A stretch of DNA of 64,000 nt from Erythrocercus mccallii (lineage: Eukaryota; Chordata; Aves; Passeriformes; Dicruridae), in assembly GCA_013397435.1 (NCBI GenBank), contig VZRG01000358.1:434001-498000 (forward strand), written 5' to 3'. The notes below the pieces were generated by a model, which worked only from the letters and a program-made list of their open reading frames with translations, searched no databases and had not been told where the DNA came from. The position numbers and the translations under genes were made by a program. Of this stretch, positions 25,701 through 37,654 are shown piece by piece (position 1 is the stretch's first letter; the number at the start of each line of letters is the position of its first letter).

Positions 25701-28700
25701 CCTGACAGGGACAGGGAACACTCTGTGGTGTCTGAAGTTAGTAGTTGACACAAAGAGCAGAAGTCTTAGACTAACAAACACACATCACACACTACAGCTC
25801 CACCAGCAGTTAAATGAGGCCTTTATTTTTCCAGACAATAGGAGTCCTGGACTCTGCAGCTGCTGTATAAGATATGGTAAAAAGCATTGAAGTCCAAAAG
25901 TTAAGGATGTGAGGTAGATTCAGCCTCTTAAAATCTTATTTCTGCTGTTCTGTATATTTCAGTGGCCTGACTAGATTTGAAAGGAAATAAAACAGAAAAC
26001 AAAATCAGAAGGAAACACAAATCTTCCTCCTCTGTCTGTAGTCAGAGATATACCAGTGCCTAAACACAATTCAAAACAGTGGGAGTGTGTGCACACTCAC
26101 ATCTGTATCATTAAGATGAGCTTTCCTTTGCCTTCTCTGAATGTGCCTGTGACAGTTGTGATGCAGATAATAGTACTACAGTGGCTGTACAGCTTTTGCT
26201 GTGGGCTGCTTATGAATATCTCTGATACCAACTGCTTCAAAGAAATATTCTTGGTATTATTGTGCACTTTATCAACATGTGTTTCCAACAAAAGCTATCC
26301 TCATTAAAAAAAGGCAAATGTCTAATCCTTTGCTCTTCCTGTTTCCTATTGTTTCCAGTGCTATGGAAGGACTCTACAAAGTCTGCTCGTTTTCAAGGTA
26401 TTTTTATTTTATATGTTCATCACTCACAAGGAGATTGCTTTTAACTCCACATTTGCAACTTCACTAGGAGAAGCCACTGACAGTTATGCTGGCATGTTTA
26501 GCTTTAAAATATTCAAAAGTGTCACCAGCTGGAATTAAGAGTGCAAGAGCCCCATATTAAGGATGCTTTTTGTAGTAATAGTAGTAGTATTAAGATGTTT
26601 AGGGATGGATTGTAGTCCCAGTGGACTCTGCAGGCATGAGTCTAGCTATAGTTACATTTTCTTGAAAAGCAGATTATGATCTCCATGTTCTTCCTGGAGT
26701 GCAATAGACATTTTTTTTTGGCAGAAATAATAGCCCCTTTTTTCATGGCAAATTGAGCGCAGAAGTCCAAAAATGCATTCTTTTGCTGAAGCAGTACAAT
26801 ATACTCTGAGGTTTCAGTTTCAGGGTAGTGACTGATCAGCTGTCCAGGGCCTTTCCAGAAGGATGTCCCACATAGGGCAATGCAGTTCCAAAAGCGAATA
26901 GTGGCTGGATTGATGTGATAATCCAGGAAACCAAAGAATGGGCGGATCAGGCCAGACAAACATCTCTATTACTGCAATTGTGAATCCCTTTTCATCCACA
27001 CACCTTTAAAGGTGAGAACCTTGTGGAAGAGGAGAACATGATTGACCCATGCAAATCCTGGTAGGAAGTAAAACAAAGAGTCCCTGAGGGCTTTCCTGTC
27101 TATATAGAAAAGAAAGTAATGTGAGACAAATCTGACTTTCCTGGTTTTATAAATGTCATCCAGGAACACATTTATTTATGCAAGTCCAGGAAAATAAAGA
27201 AGAGCATCAATTCCTGTTAAGCAAAATGATACCAATATCTACATGTGTCAGGAAACTATAGCAATTATTTTGCAAACAGGCACCAGTCACTGCAAAATAG
27301 CTACATTATGAAATCCAGATACACTATTTTCACCACTGGAGGGCTCCCATATTTTTCCTTTAATTCCATAAGAATATATTAATATTTGAGAAAAAAAAAA
27401 AGCCCAGAATAAATGGCTTAAACAAAATGTATTTCCTTCTTTTAAATGCAAGTATAGGCTCACAATAAGAATTTTTTACACCCTCAATGCACCTTTCTTT
27501 CAAAAATAAGTATTATTTTGTTAACAGCAACGGTATCCTTAGATAACATATATCATAAAATAATTGCAGGATGTTGTACAAGAAAAAGTGGGGTTATTTG
27601 TCACAGTTGTGTAGGGAGAAATGAGGAAAATTGAGTGGTTTTGTCTAAGCTGCCTACCAGGCCAGCAGCAGATCTCAGCTCAGATCTCCTTGAGTTTGTT
27701 CCTTTTATGCTAGAATCATTAGGATGCCACAAAACAGAGTGGAGTGCAATGCCTGTTAGTCTGTGTTACCTGCACTGGCCTCATTACTGTAGAGGTCAGA
27801 TGCTTTTAACAACTCCAGTGTATTTATCCTCAGAAAGCATTGCAGCACAAGGAGCTTTTGTCAATGTTAAGATACTCCAATCATCTTCCACACTCTAAAC
27901 TGTCACTCCTATCACTGGACTACCTTTCCTTTTCCTAAGTGTGCTGCATTAAATGAATCTTATCAGGTCCATTGCTAGCAGATTTTATTGTTATTTATAA
28001 CAATTTAAGCAATGTAAGTAGGTTATCAGATAATTCAAAAACAGTTAAATAAAAAAATGGTTGGATTTTTATATGCTGAATGTGATTGTTAGATAAGCCT
28101 TCACTTTCGATGATTCATCTGGTTATCTGTTTAAATACCATGGCATTTATCATTGTTATTAAAACTGTCTATATATTAGGTTTTATTACTTATTTAGATA
28201 TACCTTTCAGAGATTTGCCACCACCTGAAATCAGAATCAACAAGCTGTTTAGTGTCCAGTCTATGTCTTTAAGCACTCGCAGGTATCTGACCAGATGAGA
28301 ACCTTTTAGAGCTCTGCCTTTTCTGATGTTTTAGCTTCTCTTGGTATTTAAATCAAAACTAAAGAAATATCCGTCTACTTGCAAACCTGACACTCACAAG
28401 TATTTTAAGTGCTTGGATAACCAGAGAACAGATTTAATACATGACAGACCGGGAGATTCTGTAACATGAGGTCTGCCAACATTACTGCACCAAGAATGTG
28501 CCAAGAAGACATAAGCTGTCACTAAAAATATAGCTCCCAACACCTTTGAAAATTATTTAGCCTATTTGAAGCAGATGAGAGTATTAGTGGAATGGTGGGA
28601 GGTAGATCTCTTCTAAATAAATTCTGGAAGTTAAACAGCCCTACAAGAATCCTTCTCTAAGAGCAGGGAATGTACCATACATAAGACTGCAACCTGAAGA

Positions 28701-31255
28701 TTGTAAATAAAAACAAGAAAGCTTCTCAGTTGGACAGTGGCACTGCACACAAGTTTATTTCTGGATATAAGAATGTAATTAACTATGAGTGACAAGCAAT
28801 TTTGTGTAACAGAAGTTTGCTGGTTTCTTATTTGTTATAAGAAGCCATAAGAGAACACAGATACACAATATGGATTTATTTCTTTATTCAGAGTGAGAAA
28901 ATCAGGAATAGCAAAGCTGTTTCAGAGAAATCTCAACATATTAACAGAAACATCTTTTGCAATCCAAAAGTTTCTGAAGGGCAGTCTTGTTTAATTTGAA
29001 AATAAAATCTCAATATAATCTGTTCTTCTGCAATTACTTTAAAAAGACTAGCAGTGTTATCCAGCAGTGCAAGATAGGACAAAAAGTGTTTTTCTTTTTC
29101 CTAAATAAGGTGTCTTTATGACAATGCTTATATTTTACTCAGTCTTCTGACTGTCCAAAATCTCTTATATGTTTAATAATTAGCATCTGGTTAGAAGTCA
29201 GCTGTTTTAGTGACTTCCTCTCCTGCTTTTGTTTGCCAAGAGGAATTCTAATGTCTCAGGAAGGAGTCAGTAAGAAATTTATTGCCAGAAAATTCTCAGC
29301 ATCACATCCTTGTCATCTGAACTCAACCTTACCAAAAATTCCCCTAGAATGTCATGTTATAGTCATAGTCCTCGTCAAGTACACTTAAAATTAATTTCTG
29401 TGACCAAGATTTTCACAACTAATTCACAGTTAACTTTTTTCTTGCCATCCACTAACACCAGCCTCCTTGTCACTGTTCCTTTTAGCATCAGGTGTGGACA
29501 GAAAAGTCTCTTCTGACTCAGAACACTGCCCCCATAACAAATGTCAAGTACACTTTTAAAAGGCTGGTAGGAAGTTAGTAGTAAATCACTCTATACCACC
29601 CACCTTTAGGAAAAATACATATAGCAAATTGTATCTTCAGATAATTTTAATATGTTCAGTACAAATTTATAACTACCCTTATGTATCAATGGATATTTGA
29701 GTCCTTTATGTTAAGACATTGTTTTACCTACAAATTGGTTTATGTTACATTTTGGATAAGTAATCACCACACATATTTTTTAACTCTGTTTAGGATAACT
29801 GCTTGGTATTTTTCATTTCTCTTTACTGAGGTCGTGGCTTTTCTTATGAGCTTGCTGGTATCATATTTTGTCAGTTTAATTGCATTTCTATCAGAGTTCT
29901 AAGAGGACAATCTTTCTGCTTACCACCTTCTCTTACAGTTACAGGAAAATCCGATCTTTAATAGAAATGGACCTGATCCTTCTTTCATAAATTTAATACC
30001 AGAACCATTGGATCCTGGTCTTGACATGTTTATTTGAACCATTCCTTGTACTATTTTTGACCAGTCTTTTCTTAGTTCTCATCCCAAACTCAGTAGTACT
30101 ACGTTTGCTTGTATTTTTTGTACCGTTAGTTATCAACACAGTATGCAGAACTTTGCATACATTACCCATTGGGATTCTTATTGGAAGTGATCGTTTTAGA
30201 TATCTCAAATTGTTCTAAATCACTTATGAAAATATTAGATAGATATCTTCATACCCTGTTTGGAATTACTACCCAATGTGATCTAGATAAATATTTGTCC
30301 TTGTTGTTAGAGAGAGCCCAAGCTGATAACAATTGATAAGTGTGTCCTGCTTGAGCATTAGAGTAGATTAACATTCTGTCCTAATTTACTAATTGGTTTC
30401 TCCATAATCTCATTAGGATGATTTGCTGTGTTTTGTTGTTGCTATTAGACAAGTCAATAATACTGCAAGTACTAAATCATAATACCAATATTGTCGTGGA
30501 TATTTTAAAACTCCAGGTTAAAGGAAGACTATGAATTATGGAAATGTGGACTCAGGTCGGATTCTTTCATACTTCACAGAGGAAAGGCAGCATGGCATTT
30601 CAAGGTAAATTTTTAACAAATCAATTTGTTCACTTCTTTGAAGGAGAAGGAGGACTTGCCATTATTGTACTACCTTATTTTAGCATTTTTTTGTATTTTG
30701 ACAAAAATACAGGATGTATTAGTGAAATAAAGTTCAATTTTAGGACATCTTATGAGTTCAGTTAGGATAGAAGGTAAAAAATTTTATATCTTTGTCTAGT
30801 AGATAATTCAAAGTAATGTCTGAACATACATAAGGTATATCTGGAACCAGCTTTAAAATTTATTCATTTTAGTATCTTGCCAGTACCCAGAAACAGAGCA
30901 TGGAAAAGAATGGTGAAAACCAGTTATGGAGAGGTAATAGAGACAAAACCTCCCAGCATTCAGGTCTGCCAAAATGCTTGGATTATCTGATTTGTCTAGT
31001 GTTTCTTCTAGAAAAAAGGAAATTTCTATTGGGTATAAAAAGATTTATGGAGGTAAGCACTTTTTACCAGGTAAGATCACATGTTTAAAGCTACATTATG
31101 TCATAGAAAGAGAGAAAAATACTACAGAAAGTGAAGCAATGGATGAGCATCACTGAGATGGATGTTGTGAACCTTTTGTGTTTGGTTGAGTGCATATAGT
31201 AGGCCTACAAGAAAATGTAAGACTGAAGAGAACATTAAGAATTACACCCTCTAAA
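22750..31255. other. Intergenic DNA, no recognised gene
   Basis: This long interval shows no named repeat or convincing exon. About 25,200-25,760 is visibly richer in G+C. It holds a 131-codon plus-strand frame (25,353-25,748) that I do not recognise, and a CAGCTGCAGCTG palindrome at 25,226-25,237. On the minus strand, 27,169 down to 26,642 is open for 176 codons except for two adjacent stops at about 26,966-26,971. Other frames are shorter. Nothing allows a function to be assigned. Confidence 0.5.
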
Positions 31256-31261
31256 CTTCCA

Positions 31262-31585
31262 TATCATTGTTCACCACGCTAGAAGGACCACAGGACACTT
31301 GGGACTGCTGTCAGAGCAGGGGCCAAGAAAGGCCCTGCCTTGTTTATTACATTCTATTATATACCTGCAGGAAACATGACCATGGATTGGACAGTGGGGT
31401 TACCACCTCTGAATCACATAGGTCAGAAACACCATCACTCAGCATTCTCCTCCTACCAAGGAGAATGCAAAACAATGGCATTATTTACAAAAACATCCCT
31501 CATGTTTTCATGAACATGGTGTGGGAAAGTGAAGAGCTGCACTTTAATATCAGAGCTTAGAAAAGCTCGAAAAGTCATGGTAACA
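31262..31585 (-). mobile_element. Solo LTR, copy B of the 324-327 bp family
   Basis: This is the second copy of the LTR found at 18,452-18,778, in the same orientation and 324 bp long. An exact 6-bp direct repeat, CTTCCA, flanks it at 31,256-31,261 and 31,586-31,591. On the minus strand it begins TGTTACCATGAC and ends GTGAACAATGATA. TATATAA (complement of 31,357-31,363) and AATAAA (complement of 31,343-31,348) are conserved with copy A. The two insertions have different target sites, so they are independent integrations and not a segmental duplication. The 97-codon plus-strand frame inside is antisense to the LTR and carries no recognised domain. Confidence 0.82.
31357..31363 (-). promoter_or_regulatory. 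LTR TATA box, copy B
   Basis: TATATAA on the minus strand matches the equivalent position in copy A and is followed after a few bases by AATAAA. It marks the likely U3/R region of the LTR. Confidence 0.5.
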
Positions 31586-31591
31586 CTTCCA

Positions 31592-34500
31592 TGAGGATAT
31601 GAGTGGAGATTATTGTTAAATCAAAAGTTCAGATGTGTAAAATAAAATTATGAGTTGTTTTACAGAAATGTTTCATTCATACATTGGATGAACTTTATTG
31701 TGAATATATTTTTAAAATTTTCTTTTATCTCATAGAAGGTATTTATTTGATAAAACCATAGCTCTAGCAGGAACATATTCAGTTTTAATAATCCTCCAAA
31801 CCAAAAAAAACCAAAATACCCTCAGATCAGAAAAAAGGATTTACAGCATCAAAGAATGTGTATTGATATTTTAAAAACAGAAATTTCAATGTACTCTTAT
31901 GTAAAGGATCCCCATTTTGAAATTCTCTGTTTAACTCAGAATAAAAACTTGAAAAATAAGATATAACCTTTGAGATAAAATGTTTCAATACTAAGAAATG
32001 AATAAAAAAGTAAGTTTACCTCACTTTTTTTGTTCTCTATGTTGTCTCTTGTTTTTTTAAAGAGAGATAGAGATATTCCTAGATTCTTAGTTTATATCCC
32101 AAACTGATATAGAAAAAACTCACCTTCAAAATCTGTCACAGGACAGAAAATTCACACAGCTCTGATTTTGCATGCCATCTGTTTTCTTTTTCTGTTTCAG
32201 CATAGGGCAACCTATTTTTGATGGTGCACAGTTGTACTTCTGTCTAGAGATTACTTTGCTGTCTGAACTAGTACTAGTTTAGGCCATTTGAGAAATTTTT
32301 AACTTCTAAAATACAAAGAAGTCAACAGCATATGTTCTAACAAAAAAGAAAAGAGATTATTTTGGCTACTGTGTAGCTTGGTTGAGAACTCCTTCCAGGG
32401 TACTCCCACCCTATAATTCTTCACCTGTTTTTACATATTTTTAATTTGCTTCATTATGTTTCTTAATTCCAAAACACTGGGAATCTGATTTGCGTGAAGT
32501 CTTTGGATAGAATTTGTCATCATAAACTTGCTTAGAGGTTTTCCAGTTACATCCGATGTGGGAAGAGAAACACTTTTTGTGATTTAAAAACAAGACAAAG
32601 ACCTCAAATCTACTAACAAAACACAGTAAGGTAGACTCAAGATACTGAGAGGGCAAGAAGAGAACATTTGAGTATTTTTTAAATATTTTTTTTATTCACA
32701 AACTTGATTATATAACATAAAAATCTATCACCTCTGAAAAGTCTACATGTACCTGTAAGACCCAGTTTAAAAAGGAGTGGGCTTTGAATCATATAAAGGT
32801 ATTCAGAGACTATCTACTGAATAAGGCAGCTGTTGCTGCTACCCTTGTGGAGGAACTGAACCCAGCTATCTGCACATCCCTTTCGGTAAGAATAAAACAT
32901 TTATTTCAACTTGGCCCTAAATGAAGGCTGCAACAGACATGTAAGAAATAACAGCCCCTTCGCCCATCCAAAAAAAAAAAAAATGGCCACCTGTAAGGAA
33001 TGCACAAAATGAGCCAAAAGACATCAGACTTTTTTATTTTAACTGTATAAAAACTAGACTTGCATATATGCACGCACCAAAAGCAAAGTGAGCCACTCTG
33101 GTCTCTCATTAAGTGATCAGCATGCAGCAAACCACTCTTCTCCTCTAAACCCTTCCAGTGCCCTCAAAAAACTCTGGTTAACTTGCATTTGTAATATATG
33201 CATGCGTTACAACTTCATAAATGATATAGGACTAAAAATGGACATTTAGATAATTAATACAGTCCCACACTGATGAAAAATATGGGATGTAAAACAAGAA
33301 TTTGAGATGTCAGCTGTAAACCTTTTATACAGCTAGCACACAATGTTGAGTATATTTAGAAACCTCATAATAATAGATAATGAAAATTACTTAACTTGAG
33401 CCAAATAACATCTTTAAACACATATCTGGAAATGCAGGACACTGTCTAAAGTATTCAGCATGATAACCATTGTATTTAACACAGAAATAGTATGAACTGT
33501 TTCACAAGATATGAATACTTACAGTAGTAAAAATGATTATCCTAACTAAAGTAATATGCAGTTGATTTATAATGGGAGAAGTATTTATTATGGAATCATT
33601 AGTGATATGTTAAAACTATTTATTTTATTTCATTTCTAGGACTTGTCTTCATATAAAATATTCATACAATAGGCATGAATTTGATATCTGTATGCAATAG
33701 GGTATAGTTACTGCTGCAAACACATCAGAAAAAGTGTATTTTTATTTATTATGTCCATAAAATTTCATAGACAAAAACAAAGCAATAAAATCATTTTATC
33801 ATGGTATTGTAAGCAATATGGCTGTGGGGAAAGGTGAGAGTAAGTGAAATGAATTGGTGCTTAGTATAATGGAAGTGAGGGACTAATGGGACCCAAAGGA
33901 CTCAAGTGAAATGCAGCCAGATTCCTAGTAAGTTTCCTCCAACTCCTCAGAGAGTAATTCTGCTTGGATTTGACCAATAAACTGCAACAACCACTCATTT
34001 CTAATCCCAGGCTTTTTATAAGCAGTTTGCCCAGTCACACTGAATAGTGTAAGAGGAAAGCAGCAGAAGGTGAATAGCTCTGCAAGGTCTGATGGAAAAT
34101 AATTAAATAGTTCCAAAAAAAGTGAAGGGTTTGTGCTTAGAACTATGGAAAGACGTTACCTTCCTTTCAGAGTATGAAGAGGGAATTAAATGGATTTATG
34201 AGGAATGCTAGAGGAGAAATAAAGTAAGTCAACCTCTCTCTACTCCCTCTCTCCCTTCACCCTGCTTTGTCTCTTTTCCCCATCACCTTCCTCCCCTCCT
34301 CCACCTACCTGCCTGCCTGAGATATTTCCCTCCAGACACATTGCAGCTGCACATGAGTTCATGCTCCAAGTGATGTTACTTCTTTTCTTTACAGGGCCTC
34401 TTTTCTTCAGAGATGATAAAAGATTTCTCAGTGTTATAGGTGTATGACCTGTGATGAAAAATTAATTATAGAAGTAATTTTGAAAGCCACTTAAGTTCAC

Positions 34501-37224
34501 AAAAATTTATTCTTTTTAACTTTTTAATTTTTTTACCAAAAATATTTGGGCAGTCATGTCCAGGCAGAACTTAAAATTAGAGTAAGTCACATGAGAATCC
34601 TTTTTAAAATATTTTCTTCTGAAAATCAGCCCTATAGGTACTGGAGTTTGACTGTTTGCTTTGGTTAAGTATCACTGTAGTCTTAACAACCTTTTCTCAC
34701 TCAACCTTTTCAGTTTCACCCACCACTGCCTTTTTGCATTTAGACTAAATAAATAAGGTACAATAATCACTGGGTGTTCAAACCTACCCAACCTGCTAAG
34801 AATTTCTCATCCATACTCTCTGTGAGACTTTTTCTTTCCCCTTTGGTTAAACATACACAAACAATGAGACAGGTTCACATCTCATTTAGTCCATAGGAAG
34901 TGCGTGATCCTGAATCAGGAGTCACTAATAGAGCTCTCAGAGTCTAGCTGTAGCCCTGTTGGACTCAGAGAGCTGCATTAAATGAATCTAACTTTGTTAG
35001 GATCAAATTCAAATTGGGATCCTATTCTTCCAAACCACCCAACATTTTGGGATCCTTCAAGAAAAAAGAATAAATGAAAGATATTAGTAAGCACTGCTAA
35101 CTATTGCTAGCTACACTACTAGTGTAGCAGATTAATATCTAGAGTGTAAAAAATAAGCTAGCAAAGGAACAAGTCTATATGATGAGATAATTGAAAAGTA
35201 ATAGACATCAATGTCTTTCACATTTAGCACAATAAGAATCTGTCCTCCTCACTTAGTTCATCCTAAAGTGGAAAAATACTATGTAGTTCTTTGCTAAAAT
35301 ATCACCATAGATTTGAATCTGAGCTTAAAGGTTATTCCTGGGGGTTCAAAAATATTAATTATTCTGTCACTCTCCCTTTCTCTTTAAGAAGGAATTCTAG
35401 TACTGAGCTAGAATTGACTAAGCAAGCTATTACTTGCAGGTATGCACCTTATCATTAAATGAAACCTCTAAAAGGCCTGTGTAGTGGTGTTCTGATCTAA
35501 AATTAGACGTCTCTGCTATTATTGCAATAGCTCAAAAATCGAATAAACAAGCCATAATTTTGACATTAGACAAAAATAATATTGGGGAAATCATGAAAAT
35601 TAATATTCAGTATAAAAAAATTAAATATGATCAACAGTCACCCAGCACAACACATAAAAAATAGCTTTTGTAGGAGCACATTACAAAGATAAACCAGACA
35701 GTAAAACTTTGAATAAATCATTTTTTATCCACTTCTTGTGACATACAACCATGGACATTGATAACTTCAGAACTCCAGGTCTCCATGAAGAATATCTTTT
35801 TCAGAGGTGGCCTGTGCCTTAAATCAGATACTGTGGGAAGATTACCTATAATTTTCTTTTGATTTCCACCCCATGGCCAGCTTAATAAGATTCAATCCAA
35901 ACACCAGTTTCAGCTTCTGATGTGAGCAGATGGCAAAAAGCAGGGACCAGAGCAATTACAGTATAGCACATAGAAAACAGAGAACCAAAAAGATAATAAA
36001 GCAAACCTGGACTTTTTTTCTTATCTGCTATTTAAGCAGGGCACCTTTCTGGCAAAAGGGAAGGATTATCTCAAGGTTATTTATTCATTTACCAGCAATC
36101 AACAAGGTTTAGATAGTTGAAATCCCGAGTACCCTGAAAGTCTGTAAGAGGCCTCATGCATATGTTCTACTTTATGTTGCTCATCTGCAAAACAATGAGG
36201 CTTGTAATGTGAAAGGTTTAATGGACTCTCCTGGTTTGTCCTCTATCCAAGCTCATTGCTATTTGTGTAATGCAATCTTCTTAAGAGTGTGGTTCCTGCA
36301 GGGAGATGAGCAGGCAAGGTCTGGGCTGTGGATGGCAGCTCATGTCAGGGATCAAGGATCATCCAGTTAATAGTTTTACATTTACAATCCCCTAATAGTC
36401 TGGTTCTAAAGATCAGCTTGCTAACACCTAGAGCTGGTTTTGGTTATTTTGCACCCCAAAAAATTTCCTTTAAGTGTCATCATTTGAAAATTAGTTAAAT
36501 ATAGATCAGACAGTATTATCATTCAGTTAAGATCTATTATTTTATAATTATCTAGATTGAGGACGCTAAGGCAATGATGAAGGTATTTAGAGCCTTAGCA
36601 GGCCATTATGTGGTAACAACAACAACAAAAGAATAATCAAGAAATACAGTACACATCTTTGACAAAGCTATACAGGAGAAGTGATATTTTGATGCACTGA
36701 TTAAGACACAGCTTCTCTTAAATTTGAGGCTTAGGTGAATATTTTCTTAAAAATTAATAAGAAAGAGGAGTTCAAACCCCATAGGCATCTTTGAAAATCT
36801 GAACCTGAATATTTAATATTAGCCATCTGAAAACACCTTTAATCTCCTTTTTATTCTTAAAAAAAAGTGCAAAGGAAATCAAAATTAAATAAAATCATCC
36901 CTATAGTCTTTTTTTGCATCTTCATTTGTCTGTGGAAAAGATATTTAGCTAGCATGAGCCTCCAGTAAGTATTTTAAAGCAATTTTAAAGGTATCAAATG
37001 TTTTTTCACATACCACTGGCTTTGTCACACTTGCTTTTAAACCCACTTGTACTCCCAAAATTAAAGGCCAAGTTAGTGCCATCAAGTAAAATCATGAAGC
37101 TGTGATATTTCCCTTGGGCAATCTGTCACTTCTTAGAAAATTGTTTAGATCAGGGTGGAGAAAACAAAACTGTTATAAGGAAGGAACAGCTCACAAAAAA
37201 ATAGACTCTGAACAAGATTAATAT
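31592..37224. other. Intergenic DNA, no recognised gene
   Basis: No exon or named repeat was recognised. A 17-bp imperfect hairpin lies at 34,932-34,974, and a pyrimidine-rich patch is listed separately. A short (AAC)n run is at about 36,616-36,628. All open frames are under 80 codons. Confidence 0.55.
34233..34320. repeat. Pyrimidine-rich tract
   Basis: The plus strand is dominated by C and T with repeated CTCTC, CCTTC and CTGCCTGC units, ending at the tandem CCTGCCTGCCTG. It is low complexity, and its purine-rich complement could form unusual structure. No gene is nearby that would make it a splice-site tract. Confidence 0.65.
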
Positions 37225-37370
37225 GAATCATAGATTCCCAGAGTGGAAGGCCAGGAGGGACAATGCTTCACTTACTTTGACCCTCGTCAAACCATGGGAC
37301 ATTGCATTTCACCTACTTAATCTTGTATGCAGCCCAGCCAGTTGTGTGGGACTGCAGCAAAACCTGTGCT
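37225..37370 (-). repeat. Old CR1-like or sauropsid interspersed repeat, tentative
   Basis: GAATCATAGATTCCCAG followed by GGAAGGCCAGGAGGGACAAT resembles the reverse-complemented end of an old sauropsid repeat, whose common form runs 'tcatagattc...aaggccagaagggaccat'. The following 110 bases also fit loosely, including the 'tgcagccca..acttgtg' part near 37,328. The match is from memory and diverged. A 61-codon frame across it is incidental. Confidence 0.4.
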
Positions 37371-37579
37371 TAGCTAAAGCACCTCACTGGGAGTTCAGGC
37401 AACTTTGAAATCAAAGCATCATGGGAAGAGGAATCCAATAAATTTATTTCAAACACTTTCAATTTTTTTTTAATGATAACTAGTTCTCTTTATGTGAGAA
37501 AACGTGTAATTTCTCTTTTGAATGTGTCAAATAGCTGCTCTTATGCCCTTTGCTCCTATTATTTTATGAAAATGCCATT

Positions 37580-37650
37580 ATCATAGCTCTTAGACTGATT
37601 TAGGTTGGAAAGGAATCAGGAGGTCATCTCATGCAAGCCTCAACTCACAG
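37580..37650 (-). mobile_element. CR1 LINE 3' end fragment
   Basis: ATCATAGCTCTTAGACTGAT followed by TTAGGTTGGAAAGGAATCAG and GAGGTCATCT matches the reverse complement of the CR1 terminus, whose common form is 'atcatagaat..tttgggttggaagggac..aggtcatct'. Only about 70 bases survive, with no recognisable ORF2 sequence. Confidence 0.6.
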
Positions 37651-37654
37651 AAGG

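Noticed and set aside
31267..31560. 97-codon plus-strand ORF as a gene
   Set aside because: It is wholly inside the LTR and antisense to its promoter signals. Copy A does not keep the same frame.
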